Shown here in pieces: positions 23,618 to 32,707 of a stretch of 38,006 nt of DNA. Within the stretch, counting starts at the first letter, position 1. Every line of letters starts with the position of its first letter. The position numbers and the translations under genes are program-made. This stretch comes from an uncultured delta proteobacterium (GTDB lineage: Bacteria > Desulfobacterota > WTBG01 > CAIYCZ01 > CAIRTM01), in assembly GCA_903911225.1 (NCBI GenBank), contig CAIWCT010000322.1:1-38006 (forward strand). Direction: 5' to 3'. Below the pieces are notes generated by a model. That model was not told where the DNA came from, made no database searches, and saw nothing but the letters and a program-made list of their open reading frames with translations.

Positions 23618-24880
23618 ATGAAAGTACTGTGCATCATCGAGCAGTGTAATCCCCTGTGGGCCTCGGTGCCCCTGGTGGGGTTCAATCTCTACAAAAGCCT
23701 CAGGGAATTAACGGGGGTTACGCTCGTGACTCATGGCCGCAACCGCGCCGGGCTTGAACCGGTACGTCTCGGCCATGAAATAATCTACATTGACGAAAGC
23801 CCGTTCATACAAAGCTACTACCGCCTGACTGCGCGCCTGTCATCGCTGCGGGGCATTATCTGGCCGCTCAAACATGCCCTTGCCTATCCGGCCTATGCAC
23901 AGTTCAACCGCCGCGTGCTCAAAATATTCGGGGGCCCGGTCGAGCAGGGTAACTATGACCTCGTCCATGTCCTGACGCCCATTCTGCCCCGCTACCCCTA
24001 TGCCATTGTCAGGGCCTGCCGCACTACGCCCTTTATTTTAGGCCCTGTTAACGGCGGCATCCCCTACCCTGACGGGTTTAAAGAGATAGCACGCCAGGAA
24101 TTTTCAGGCCTGAACATGCTGCGATTATTCTCCCGGCTCTTGCCTGATTACGCTGAGGCCTATAAAAAAGCTGCCTGTGTGCTTGCCGGATCGAGCTATA
24201 CCCGTGACATGGTTCGGGACATGTTTTCCCTGCCTGACAATCGCCTAATGCTCTTCCCGGAAAACGGCATAGAGGAAGACCAGTTTCATCCGCCTGAAGA
24301 TAAAGCACGCAGCGAGCTGCTGCGTTTGCTGTTTGTGGGACGGCTCGTGCCGTACAAGGGCGCGGATATGCTGCTTGAAGCGCTCAGCATGCTGCCGCCG
24401 GAAGTACGCGGCGGCAGCATGCTCACCATCGTCGGCGATGGCCCTGAACGGCCCCGGCTCGAGTTGCTGGCCCGTCAGCTGAACATAGAGGGTCTTGTGA
24501 AATTTTCCGGATGGGTCACTCAGCAGGAAACCGCAGCCTATTACCGCGATGCTGATCTTTTCTGCTTTCCCTCGGTGCGTGAGTTCGGCGGCGCCGTGGT
24601 GCTTGAGGCCATGGCCTGCGGCCTGCCTTGCATAGTTGTTGATCACGGGGGCATTGCCGAGTACACGACGCCGGAAACCGGCTTTAAGCTTGCCCCCGTG
24701 TCGCGGCAGTCCGTGGTGCGCGAGCTTGCCATGCGCATCGAAACACTTTTTCATGACCGGGAACTTCTCACCAGGATGTCAGGGGCTGCGGTGAAGCAGT
24801 CGCAAAATTTTTCCTGGCCGGCAAAGGCACAACAGCTTATAAAAATCTATGAGCAGGCTTTAAGCAGGAAGAGGATGTAA
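23618..24880 (+). CDS. Glycosyltransferase, GT4 family
   Basis: A 420-residue GT-B enzyme. The start at 23618 (MKVLCIIEQCNPLW) follows GAGCGAGG; a longer frame from 23558 would overlap the preceding gene and adds nothing conserved. Diagnostic C-terminal motifs are LLFVGRLVPYKGADMLLEAL, TIVGDGPERPRLELLARQL, the PSVREFGGAVVLEAMACGLP E-x7-E motif and VDHGGIAEY. The N-terminal domain contains LILGPVNGGIPYP (as LGPVNGG), common in GT4 enzymes of exopolysaccharide loci. It likely transfers a hexose with retention of configuration. The next gene follows after only four bases. Confidence 0.92.
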   Translation: MKVLCIIEQCNPLWASVPLVGFNLYKSLRELTGVTLVTHGRNRAGLEPVRLGHEIIYIDESPFIQSYYRLTARLSSLRGIIWPLKHALAYPAYAQFNRRVLKIFGGPVEQGNYDLVHVLTPILPRYPYAIVRACRTTPFILGPVNGGIPYPDGFKEIARQEFSGLNMLRLFSRLLPDYAEAYKKAACVLAGSSYTRDMVRDMFSLPDNRLMLFPENGIEEDQFHPPEDKARSELLRLLFVGRLVPYKGADMLLEALSMLPPEVRGGSMLTIVGDGPERPRLELLARQLNIEGLVKFSGWVTQQETAAYYRDADLFCFPSVREFGGAVVLEAMACGLPCIVVDHGGIAEYTTPETGFKLAPVSRQSVVRELAMRIETLFHDRELLTRMSGAAVKQSQNFSWPAKAQQLIKIYEQALSRKRM

Positions 24881-24884
24881 AACC

Positions 24885-26132
24885 ATGAAACCCTGTGAAC
24901 CTATGGCCATAGGCTATTTCATCCCCGAGTTCCCGGGCCAGACGCATATCTTTTTCTGGCGCGAGAGGCAGCAGCTTCAGGCCATGGGGCTGCGGCCTGA
25001 TCTTGTATCAACGCACCGGCCACCCCGGCACCTGGTGTCGCACACCTGGTCTGAGTCTGCGGCACAGGAGACGACCTATCTGTTTCCGCCGTCAGCGGGG
25101 CAGGTGGCGGGAGCCCTGGCCGAGTTGCTGCGGGCCGGACCTGCGGGTTGGATTGGCTGCTTACGGGCCATTGCAACAGCTGATGTGACAGGCTTGACAG
25201 CACGGCTGCGGCTCCTGGGCCTTGTTTTTGTGAGTGCCGAGCTTGCCTGGTGCGCTCGCGCCAGGGGCTGGCGGCATGTGCATGTGCATTCCTGCGCCAA
25301 TGCAGCCAATATAGGCATGTTCGCCCGGCTGCTTTCAGGGCTCTCCTACAGCCTTACCCTTCATGGCGGCCTGCATGACTACGGGCCCAATCAGAAAAAC
25401 AAATGGCGCTACGCGGCATTCGGTATCGTGATCACCCGCAGGCTGAAAGCCGATCTCGAGGATACCTTGAAGGGCTTCCTGCCGCCGGTCATTAAACTTG
25501 CGCCCATGGGCGTTGATCTGGATGTGCTCAAGCGCGCGCAGCCCTATGAGCCCTGGAGCGGCAGCGGCCCCTTCCGCCTGTTCTCCTGCGGAAGACTCAA
25601 CCCGTGCAAGGGCCATGACGATGCCGTGCGGGCACTGGCGCTGCTGCGGCGGCAGGGCATTGACGGGCACCTCACAATTGCCGGTCAGGACGACACGCAC
25701 GGCTGCAGCTACCGCAGCATGCTCGACAGCCTCATACAGGAGCTTGACCTTGCCGGCCGCGTTCATCTGCTTGGAGCAGTGGCTGAGGATATCGTTCGCC
25801 GTGAGCTTGAGCATTCCCATGCCTTTGTGCTGGCAAGCCTGCACGAGCCCCTGGGAGTTGCAATCATGGAGGCAATGGCCATGGGCATACCTGTGGTGGT
25901 GACGCGCGAGGGCGGCGTGCCGGAGCTGGTACAGCACGAAGCCGACGGCCTTCTGGTTGATGCGCGCGCTCCCGAACAGATCGCAGCAGCCCTTGCGCGG
26001 CTGGCGGCAGACCCCGGGCTTGCACGCCGCCTTGGCGCAGCGGGCCGGCAAACCGTGGCAGAACGCTTTCACAGCGGCGTAAGCGCCCGGGCAATCGCAG
26101 ACTGCGTGAATTCTCTTACGGGGAAGCAATAG
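24885..26132 (+). CDS. Glycosyltransferase, GT4 family (WcaL-like)
   Basis: A 415-residue GT-B glycosyltransferase, preceded by GGAAGAGGATG. The N-terminus (AIGYFIPEFPGQTHIFFWRE) and the HVHSCANAANIG region resemble colanic-acid WcaL-type enzymes. The nucleotide-sugar domain shows FSCGRLNPCKGHDDAVRAL, a short Cys-containing insertion after IAGQDD, then the retaining motif LHEPLGVAIMEAMAMGIPVV and TREGGVPELV. It ends in TAG, whose last base is also the first base of the GTG start of the polymerase gene, so the two are tightly coupled. It is paralogous in outline to the enzyme at 31472. Sugar specificity unknown. Confidence 0.92.
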   Translation: MKPCEPMAIGYFIPEFPGQTHIFFWRERQQLQAMGLRPDLVSTHRPPRHLVSHTWSESAAQETTYLFPPSAGQVAGALAELLRAGPAGWIGCLRAIATADVTGLTARLRLLGLVFVSAELAWCARARGWRHVHVHSCANAANIGMFARLLSGLSYSLTLHGGLHDYGPNQKNKWRYAAFGIVITRRLKADLEDTLKGFLPPVIKLAPMGVDLDVLKRAQPYEPWSGSGPFRLFSCGRLNPCKGHDDAVRALALLRRQGIDGHLTIAGQDDTHGCSYRSMLDSLIQELDLAGRVHLLGAVAEDIVRRELEHSHAFVLASLHEPLGVAIMEAMAMGIPVVVTREGGVPELVQHEADGLLVDARAPEQIAAALARLAADPGLARRLGAAGRQTVAERFHSGVSARAIADCVNSLTGKQ

Positions 26133-27502
26133 TGGGCATATTTGGCGATATAGTCATGTTTGCATGGATACCGGTGGTGATCTTCCTGTTTACCCGGTTT
26201 GAGCCGCAGCGGGCCGCCATTATTGCATTTCTAGCGGCATGGCTGTTCCTGCCCATGGCAAAATACCCCCTGCCGGGCATGCCCGACTACACAAAGATGT
26301 CGGCAACCTGTTTCGGAATTTTTCTCTCGGCCATGATATTTGACAGTCAGCGCATAATGGCATTCAAGCCCCGGGCAATGGATATTCCGATGCTTATATG
26401 GTGCCTGTGCCCGCTATTTTCATCCCTTGCCAACGGGCTGGGCTTTTATGACGGCATCGCCAGCCTCCTGACGCAGACAGTCAAATGGGGGTTTCCCTAC
26501 CTCATCGGCCGCATTTACTTTTCGTCTCTCGATGGCCTGGGGAAGTATGCCGTCGGCATCTTCGCCGGCGGCCTCATCTATGTCCCCCTGTGCCTGTATG
26601 AAAGCCGCATGAGCCCCCAGCTGCATCATATGTTCTACGGCTTTACCCAATCGGCCTTTGATCAGTCCTACCGCTACGGCGGCTGGCGGCCCATGGTCTT
26701 CATGGACCACGGGCTTATGGTGGGCATGTGGATGATAAGCGCATCGCTTGTTGGCCTGTGGCTGTACCGCACCGGCGCGCTGAAAGAGCTGCGCGGTTAC
26801 AGCATGCGCTGGCTTGTGCCGGTGCTGACCGTAACAGCAATCATGTGCCGCTCTACGGGCGCTGTAGCCCTCTATATTATGGGAGCCGCAGCCCTGCTTG
26901 CAACGCAGAAGCTGAAAAGCGCCGTGGTTATCATATGCCTGCTATGCCTTCCCGTGGGTTACCTGGTGACGCGCTCGACAGAGTTCTGGTCCGGGAAAAA
27001 CCTTGTGGAATTCATCTCAAACACCCTGAGCGAGGATCGGGCGGCCTCGATCGACTTCAGGTTTAAAAATGAAAATATCCTTGCTGAAAAAGCGCTGCAG
27101 CAGCCCGTTTTCGGCTGGGGAGGCTGGGGACGTGCCCGCGTCTATGATGCAGAGGGCAATGACGTTTCAGTGACCGATGGCCTGTGGATCATTGTTTTCG
27201 GGCAGTATGGCCTTCTTGGAATTGCAGCGCTGACAGCATCGGTCCTGCTGCCGGTTATACGGCTTTTGCGGCTCTATCCGGCGCGTACGTGGAGCACGCC
27301 TGAGGTCGCACCTGCCGCAGCACTTGCCGTGCTGCTGATACTCTATATGATCGATAACCTGCTCAATGCCATGATAAACCCCATCTTCATGGTCGCTGCA
27401 GGAGGTCTTGCAGGTCTTGAAGCGCAGGAGCATTATGCTGCAGATGCCCTTGAATCCCGTGTGCCGGAGCAGGCAGAGCAGCTCAAAACGAGGTATATAT
27501 AA
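26132..27502 (+). CDS. O-antigen-polymerase/ligase-like membrane protein (Wzy-like)
   Basis: A 456-residue very hydrophobic protein with roughly ten to twelve membrane helices. It has a large periplasmic loop region in the middle (about 155-200, SRMSPQLHHMFYGF, then YRYGGWRP) and a second conserved loop VFGWGGWGRARVY (about 328-340) like that of Wzy_C/O-antigen ligase family members. In Wzx/Wzy systems this protein joins flipped repeat units in the periplasm. It uses a GTG start at 26132, with GGGGAAG upstream, overlapping the preceding stop codon by one base. Sequence conservation is always low in this family, so the call rests on topology, the GWGxxG loop and neighbours; a WaaL-type ligase role is an alternative. 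Confidence 0.85.
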   Translation: MGIFGDIVMFAWIPVVIFLFTRFEPQRAAIIAFLAAWLFLPMAKYPLPGMPDYTKMSATCFGIFLSAMIFDSQRIMAFKPRAMDIPMLIWCLCPLFSSLANGLGFYDGIASLLTQTVKWGFPYLIGRIYFSSLDGLGKYAVGIFAGGLIYVPLCLYESRMSPQLHHMFYGFTQSAFDQSYRYGGWRPMVFMDHGLMVGMWMISASLVGLWLYRTGALKELRGYSMRWLVPVLTVTAIMCRSTGAVALYIMGAAALLATQKLKSAVVIICLLCLPVGYLVTRSTEFWSGKNLVEFISNTLSEDRAASIDFRFKNENILAEKALQQPVFGWGGWGRARVYDAEGNDVSVTDGLWIIVFGQYGLLGIAALTASVLLPVIRLLRLYPARTWSTPEVAPAAALAVLLILYMIDNLLNAMINPIFMVAAGGLAGLEAQEHYAADALESRVPEQAEQLKTRYI

Positions 27503-27532
27503 TACGCAGGGTTCAAAGTTCAAGGTTGTAGT

Positions 27533-27576
27533 GGCGGGGTCATCCCGCCCGTAGGGGCAGACCTGTGTGTCTGCCC
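27533..27576. repeat. Two adjacent GC-rich hairpins in the wzy-glycosyltransferase gap
   Basis: The 127-base gap holds GGCGGG-gtcat-CCCGCC (27533-27538 / 27544-27549) and then GGGCAGAC-ctgtgt-GTCTGCCC (27555-27562 / 27569-27576), both perfect stems. They resemble the short dispersed palindromic repeats (the GTAGGGGC type) found between genes in many genomes. There is no U-tract after either stem, so they are not standard terminators. They may dampen read-through or stabilise the upstream mRNA. Confidence 0.6.
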
Positions 27577-27629
27577 AAAGACCCGGCTTCCGAATTCCGG
27601 ATTCTGATTTCTGCTTTTTGAAAGAGTGT

Positions 27630-28772
27630 ATGAACAATCTTAGCCTGAAAATTTTATTCCCCATGTACTGCACCGGCAGCGGGGTTTCCTACACCTGCCT
27701 GTCGCTTGCCGGCGCCATGCAGAAGGCAGGCGCCGACATAGACCTGTTCATGTGCGCCGCCGACAGGGAGCTCGGGCGCAATTACCTGCACACCGCAGTA
27801 CCCGGATGCCTGAAAGCGGCCGTTTACCGGATATTCCCGTCGCAGAAGGCTATCCGGAGATTCACTGAAATGCTTTTTCTCCAGGAGGCCCTGCCCGGCG
27901 ATATTGTCTATCTCTGGCCGGGGGTGTCCATCGCCGCATACCGCAAGCTTAAGGATATCGGCTGCACCATTGTCGTAGAGCGCATCAACTGCCACCGCAA
28001 GACAGCCCGGCGGGTGCTTGACGAGGCATACCGGAAATGCGGCCTGCCTGCAGGCCACGGCATTACGGACGCAGCCATAGCAGATGAAACAGAAAAACTG
28101 CAGCTGGCCGATTTCATTTTCAGCCCCAGCCCCATAGTAGCCGCCTCGCTGCGCGAAGCAGGCATTAATGAAAAAAAAATCATCAACACAAGCTATGGCT
28201 GGGATCCGCAGCGGCACACCCCGCGCGGGCATATAAACTCCGGGGGCATCACTGTCCTGTTTGTAGGCAGGCTCTGCCTGCGCAAGGGCGTGCACCTCCT
28301 GCTTGAAGCCTGGAAGCAGGCAGGAATACGTGGCAGGCTTGTGCTTGCGGGCTTTCTTGAGCCGGAGCTTAAAAATCTCTGCGCCGACAGCCTTGGCCCC
28401 GGCAATGTCGTGCTACCCGGCTTCGTGCGCGATGTGGCGGGACTCTATGCCGAGGCGGACATTTTCGCATTCCCAAGCCTTGAGGAAGGCGGCCCGCAGG
28501 TGACCTATGAGGCCATGGCCTGCGGCCTGCCCGTCATTGTGTCGCCCATGGGCGCAGGCGCAGCGGCCCGCGACGGGCAGGACGGATATGTAATCGAGCC
28601 TTATGACAGCGCAGGCTGGATCGCAGCGCTGCAAAAACTTTCAGCCGATGCCGCACTTCGCGCGCAGATGGGCAATACGGCTCGCAGCCGCGCGCAGGAA
28701 TTTGTATGGGAAAACGTCGGGCGGCTTCGACTTGCAGCCCTCGTCCGGGAAATTAACGGGAGCCGGGCATGA
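27630..28772 (+). CDS. Glycosyltransferase, GT4 family
   Basis: A 380-residue GT-B enzyme; the start at 27630 (MNNLSLKILFPMYC) has GAAAGAG upstream. Motifs: TVLFVGRLCLRKGVHLLLEAW, LVLAGFLEPELKNL, then FPSLEEGGPQVTYEAMACGLPVIV (E-x7-E with a GGPQ loop) and a DGYVIEPYD segment. The N-terminal acceptor domain has GSGVSYTCLSLAGAM. This is the first gene after the hairpin-bearing gap, so its level may be set partly by that element. Its end overlaps the flippase gene as ATGA. The donor sugar is not predictable by eye. Confidence 0.92.
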   Translation: MNNLSLKILFPMYCTGSGVSYTCLSLAGAMQKAGADIDLFMCAADRELGRNYLHTAVPGCLKAAVYRIFPSQKAIRRFTEMLFLQEALPGDIVYLWPGVSIAAYRKLKDIGCTIVVERINCHRKTARRVLDEAYRKCGLPAGHGITDAAIADETEKLQLADFIFSPSPIVAASLREAGINEKKIINTSYGWDPQRHTPRGHINSGGITVLFVGRLCLRKGVHLLLEAWKQAGIRGRLVLAGFLEPELKNLCADSLGPGNVVLPGFVRDVAGLYAEADIFAFPSLEEGGPQVTYEAMACGLPVIVSPMGAGAAARDGQDGYVIEPYDSAGWIAALQKLSADAALRAQMGNTARSRAQEFVWENVGRLRLAALVREINGSRA

Positions 28773-30277
28773 AACTTTCAAAGCTTCTCAATTTCATTCG
28801 CAACCCGCAGGACCAGTCGCTCAAGCTCCAGAGCATGCGCTCGGCTTTTTACAGCATCGTCGGCCGCGGCGGCGGGCACTTCCTGCGCATGGTGGGAAGC
28901 CTCATTCTCACGCGGCTGCTCTTCCCGGAAGCCTTCGGCCTCATGGCAACGGCATCGGTAGTACTTGCCATGGTGCAGCTGTTTTCCGACACGGGCGTGC
29001 GCACCTCTATCATACAAAATCCCCGGGGCGGCGAGCCCCAGTTTTTAAATACGGCATTCATTATCTCGATCGCGCGCGGATTTTTGCTGGCCCTGATCAT
29101 CTGCGCCATTGCCGTTCCCCTCTCGCTCTATTACGACAAGCCGGAGCTGAAGCTGCTGCTGCTGGTGATGGCGCTCAATCCCCTGCTGGTAAGCTTTGAA
29201 AACCCTGCCATTAGCCTTTTTGTCAAAAAATTCCGCGTCGAGCGGCAGGTGTTTTTTGAAATCGGCATACAGGCCCTGGGGCTTGTGACCTCGGTGCTCC
29301 TGGCATGGGTGCTGCGCTCTGTCTACGCCCTTGCCTGGGGCGCCGTGCTTGCCTCGGTGTTCCGCGTGGCAGGATCCTACTACATGCATCCGTTCCGGCC
29401 CGCCCTGGCCTGGGACAAAGACGCAGGCCGTGAGCTGTTCGGCTTCGGAAAATTTATTTTCCTGAACACCATGATCACCTGGGCCACAATGAACATCGAT
29501 GTGCTGCTGATCGGCAAGCTGCTGGATATGGATCAGCTCGGATTGTACAACCTCGGTAAAAACTTCGCCGACCTCGTGCCCACATTCGGCCTGCAGATCA
29601 TCGGCCAGGCATTTTTCCCGGCCATCAGCTCAATTGCCCATGACCTGCCGCGCATCATGCGCGTCTATCGCCGCTTTGCCGCATTTGCAATAGCCGTGGC
29701 AGTGCCGGGAGGGCTGCTCCTGGCCTTCTTCTCGGGCGATATCATGGGAATTCTCTATGATCCGCGCTACTTCAGTGCAAGCCTGCCCATGTTCTGGCTC
29801 TGCGCTGCAGTGGCCTTCCGGCTCATGAGCATCATAACCGGCACGACCTTTATAGCCGCGGGCCGGCCCGGCCTTGAGACCATATCCATGACAGCAGGCC
29901 TTGCGGCCATGGCGGTCTTTATCCCTCTGGGCATCAGGCTCGGCGGCCTGCAGGGCGCAGCCCTGGGAGTAGCCGCCGCCACGGCCGTGACCGCAGCCGC
30001 CGAAAGCATCTGCCTGTGGCTGGTCCTCAAATGCAGCCCTGCTGTTGCCCTGCGACCCTGGCTGCAGGCGCTGCTGGGCATGGCAGCTCTGAGCGGGCTA
30101 TTTTATCTGCTGCGGCCGGTACTGGCCGGCCCGGCCTTCTACAATGTTCCGTTCATGCTTGTTATGACCGCAGCAGGGCTGCTTGTGTCGGGCGGCATCT
30201 ATGTGCTTTTTGAAGGGTTTCATCCCTTCAGGGACGAAGCAGGGCGCAAAGGCGCTTCAACAGGGAGTGCAGGATGA
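28769..30277 (+). CDS. Lipopolysaccharide/oligosaccharide flippase (Wzx-like, MOP/PST family)
   Basis: A 502-residue integral membrane protein with about twelve to fourteen helices. The N-terminal pattern FYSIVGRGGGHFLRMVGSLILTRLL and the FPEAFGLMATASVVLAMVQLF segment match the polysaccharide-synthesis/WzxC branch of the MOP exporter superfamily. The family flips undecaprenyl-linked repeat units across the inner membrane, supplying the Wzy-like polymerase encoded two genes upstream. The C-terminal helix is followed by a short charged tail. It starts in an ATGA overlap with the upstream glycosyltransferase and ends in an ATGA overlap with an acyltransferase gene. Confidence 0.93.
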   Translation: MKLSKLLNFIRNPQDQSLKLQSMRSAFYSIVGRGGGHFLRMVGSLILTRLLFPEAFGLMATASVVLAMVQLFSDTGVRTSIIQNPRGGEPQFLNTAFIISIARGFLLALIICAIAVPLSLYYDKPELKLLLLVMALNPLLVSFENPAISLFVKKFRVERQVFFEIGIQALGLVTSVLLAWVLRSVYALAWGAVLASVFRVAGSYYMHPFRPALAWDKDAGRELFGFGKFIFLNTMITWATMNIDVLLIGKLLDMDQLGLYNLGKNFADLVPTFGLQIIGQAFFPAISSIAHDLPRIMRVYRRFAAFAIAVAVPGGLLLAFFSGDIMGILYDPRYFSASLPMFWLCAAVAFRLMSIITGTTFIAAGRPGLETISMTAGLAAMAVFIPLGIRLGGLQGAALGVAAATAVTAAAESICLWLVLKCSPAVALRPWLQALLGMAALSGLFYLLRPVLAGPAFYNVPFMLVMTAAGLLVSGGIYVLFEGFHPFRDEAGRKGASTGSAG

Positions 30278-30846
30278 AACTCTTTGAAAAACTCTATCTC
30301 AGATTTTTTGTCAAAAGCGGCTTCCCCTACGGCGCCTATCTCAAGGCGCAGGGATCCTTTTATGCGCTTGGCGACAACTGCTATATCGCAAAATCGGCAA
30401 ACATCCCCGACCAGTACCTAACCAGCATAGGCTCCAATGTCTGGGTCACCTCAGGGTGCCAGCTGCTGTGCCATGACGCATCGGTTATCATGCTCAATAT
30501 CATGCACCGGGAGCATTTCGACCGCGTGGCCCCTATCAGGATCGGCAGCAACTGCTTTCTGGGCAACAATGCCATTGTGCTGCCGGGAGTTACCATCGGC
30601 ACGGGCTGCATCATCGGCGCAGGGTCGGTTGTCACAAAAAACGTCGAGGACAACAGCGTTCATGCCGGCAACCCTGCCCGGTTTATCTGCACGCTTGATG
30701 ATTATGTGGGCAGAATAAAGCAGTCGACGCAAGCCTATCCGTGGTACAGCCTGCTGCAGAAGCATGCACTGCATGTCTATGACCCTGAAAACGAGCGGCT
30801 CCTGCGCACAGCGCGGGTCAGGCATTTTTTTGGAGAGCAGCAATGA
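30274..30846 (+). CDS. Left-handed beta-helix acyltransferase (WcaF/maltose-acetyltransferase-like)
   Basis: A 190-residue hexapeptide-repeat acyltransferase, expected to transfer an acetyl (or other acyl) group from acyl-CoA to a sugar hydroxyl as a trimer. The last coils read IRIGSNCFLGNNAIVLPGVTIG and IIGAGSVVTKNV, followed by the standard cap NPARFICTLDDYVG. Histidines in the region LLCHDASVIMLNIMHREHFD are candidates for the catalytic base. It starts in an ATGA overlap with the flippase and has GGGAG upstream, and it overlaps the next acyltransferase gene in the same way. It is the first of four acyltransferases in this arm. Confidence 0.92.
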   Translation: MKLFEKLYLRFFVKSGFPYGAYLKAQGSFYALGDNCYIAKSANIPDQYLTSIGSNVWVTSGCQLLCHDASVIMLNIMHREHFDRVAPIRIGSNCFLGNNAIVLPGVTIGTGCIIGAGSVVTKNVEDNSVHAGNPARFICTLDDYVGRIKQSTQAYPWYSLLQKHALHVYDPENERLLRTARVRHFFGEQQ

Positions 30847-31442
30847 ACACGCAATCTGAAAAATGGCGTCTGCTCACCATGCTTGCGCAGCCCGCGACCG
30901 GGCTGCTGCGGCTGTGTGGTTGGGTCTTGAAGCCCTGGGAACGCATCTACTACACCCTGCGCCTCATGGCGCAAGTGCGCAACATGGATGCCTCGGTGCA
31001 GTGCGACGGGAAGGTGCTGGTGAGCGGCACCGGGGCTATTTCGATTGGCAGCCGCTGCAGGATCGGGTCGAACACTGAGCTGCAGACAAATAATGAGGGC
31101 CGCATCATCCTTGGCAGCGACATCCGCATCAACCGCGGCTGCACCATTGTTTCCTATGCACAAGTGGCCATCGGCGACTTTACAATAATCGGCGAATATG
31201 TCACCATACGGGATGCCAATCACGGCATGAAAACCCATGAGCCCATGCGCTATCAGCCCCATGTATCAGAGCCAATCGCTATCGGCAGCGATGTCTGGAT
31301 AGGACGCGGCGCCTGCATCCTTCCGGGCGTAAAAATCGGCAGCGGCTCGGTGATCGGCGCAAACAGTGTCGTGACCCGCGACATACCGGAATTTGCCATT
31401 GCAGCGGGCATGCCCGCTCAGGTCATACGGCAGCGGCAGTAG
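30843..31442 (+). CDS. Left-handed beta-helix acyltransferase
   Basis: A 199-residue hexapeptide-repeat acyltransferase. Residues 1-50 form a helical lead (TGLLRLCGWVLKPWERIYYTL) ahead of the coils IGSRCRIGSNTELQT, IGDFTIIGEYVTIRDANHG (histidine likely catalytic) and IGSDVWIGRGACILPGVKIGSG, ending in GMPAQVIRQRQ. The DANHG and VWIGRGACILPGV pattern is that of sugar O- or N-acetyltransferases such as those of colanic acid and capsule loci. It is not a close copy of the gene before it. It starts at the ATGA junction with GGAGAG upstream. The target sugar is unknown. Confidence 0.92.
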   Translation: MNTQSEKWRLLTMLAQPATGLLRLCGWVLKPWERIYYTLRLMAQVRNMDASVQCDGKVLVSGTGAISIGSRCRIGSNTELQTNNEGRIILGSDIRINRGCTIVSYAQVAIGDFTIIGEYVTIRDANHGMKTHEPMRYQPHVSEPIAIGSDVWIGRGACILPGVKIGSGSVIGANSVVTRDIPEFAIAAGMPAQVIRQRQ

Positions 31443-31471
31443 CCGCATAATTTGAAATAAAAGAGAGTATC

Positions 31472-32707
31472 ATGAAAACAGACGGCTTGAAAATCGCCTA
31501 CCTTGCTCCTGAAATTCCGGCATTGTCTGCAACCTTCGTGACCTCGGAGATACTGCAGCTGGAAAAGCTCGGTTTTAAGGTGCTGCCTGTTTCAGTCCAC
31601 CGGCCCGGGGTGCTTGCCCGGGGGCCAGGTGAAGACGAACTCGCCGGCAGGACACAGTATCTATACGCGACGCAGAATGCTGCGCTTCTGCGGGAAAGCA
31701 TATTGCTTTTCCTGACTGCTCCCGGCCGGTTTACAGCGACAATGCTTATGGCCCTTGGCGATGCCTGCAGCACTGGCCTTAAATTTCACACGCGGCTGGG
31801 CCTGCTTTACCGGTTCATGGCAGCAGGGAAGCTTGCCCGCATGCTCAAGCATGCAGGCTGCCGCCACCTGCATGCGCACTTTGCCCACATACCGGCAGAC
31901 CTTGCCATGTATGCCGCTCGCCTTGCAGGCATATCCTTCAGCTTCACCTGTCATGCCAATGACCTTTTTCAGCGGGGCTGGCTGCTGCGGCAAAAAGTTG
32001 AACGCGCGCGCTTCACAGTAACCATTTCGGACTATAACCGGAAGTTTCTGGCACAGCAGGGGGCGGCGCAGAAAAAAATTCATGTTATCCACTGCGGTGT
32101 CGACTGCTCGCGCTTCCTGCCCGATTTTTCCGAGCGCAACATCGCGGTGCCCAGGGTCGGAACTCTCGGACGGCTGGTAGAAAAAAAAGGTGTTGATGTG
32201 CTGCTTCGGGCCTGCGCCCTTTTAAAGGCGCGCGATATACCCTTTCACCTTGAGATCGCGGGCGATGGCCCTGACCGGCACATGCTTGAGGCCCTTAGCG
32301 CAAAGCTTGGCCTTGCGAGCTCAGTTGAGTTTCTGGGCGGCCTTACTCACACCGGGGTGGCGGACTGGATGAAAGGCCTTACCCTTTTTACGCTGGCCTG
32401 CCGCAAAGATTCCTCGGGCGACATGGACGGCATACCGGTCGTGCTCATGGAGGCCATGGCGGGAGGCACGGCCGTTGTATCAACACGAATCACCGGTATT
32501 CCCGAGCTTATCACGAACGGCAGGGCCGGGCTGCTGGCCGCACCCAACAACGCCGAAGACCTGGCACGGGTCATCGGGCAGGTGCTCACCGATGCGCCCC
32601 TTCGCGACCGGTTCAGGCATGCGGCCGTGGAGAGGGTGGCCGATGAGTTTAACCTGGCAAAAAGTGTCGATATGCTTTCACAACTATTCAGGGAGGCACT
32701 ATCATGA
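31472..32707 (+). CDS. Glycosyltransferase, GT4 family (WcaL-like)
   Basis: A 411-residue GT-B enzyme preceded by AAGAGAG. The N-terminus (IAYLAPEIPALSATFVTSEI) and the HLHAHFAHIPADLAMYAARL block are typical of WcaL-type exopolysaccharide glycosyltransferases. The donor domain has VGTLGRLVEKKGVDVLLRA, EIAGDGPDRHMLEAL, and the retaining motif DSSGDMDGIPVVLMEAMAGG then GIPELI. It overlaps the following GT2 gene as ATGA. It shares overall layout with the enzyme at 24885, suggesting an old duplication or two related sugar additions. Confidence 0.93.
   Translation: MKTDGLKIAYLAPEIPALSATFVTSEILQLEKLGFKVLPVSVHRPGVLARGPGEDELAGRTQYLYATQNAALLRESILLFLTAPGRFTATMLMALGDACSTGLKFHTRLGLLYRFMAAGKLARMLKHAGCRHLHAHFAHIPADLAMYAARLAGISFSFTCHANDLFQRGWLLRQKVERARFTVTISDYNRKFLAQQGAAQKKIHVIHCGVDCSRFLPDFSERNIAVPRVGTLGRLVEKKGVDVLLRACALLKARDIPFHLEIAGDGPDRHMLEALSAKLGLASSVEFLGGLTHTGVADWMKGLTLFTLACRKDSSGDMDGIPVVLMEAMAGGTAVVSTRITGIPELITNGRAGLLAAPNNAEDLARVIGQVLTDAPLRDRFRHAAVERVADEFNLAKSVDMLSQLFREALS

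Noticed and set aside
25335-26129. A 264-codon minus-strand frame with many histidines and alanines
   Set aside because: Antisense to a complete GT4 gene; no start signal or family motif.
27533-27576. A CRISPR array or tandem repeat array
   Set aside because: There are only two unlike hairpins, with no repeated unit and spacer pattern.
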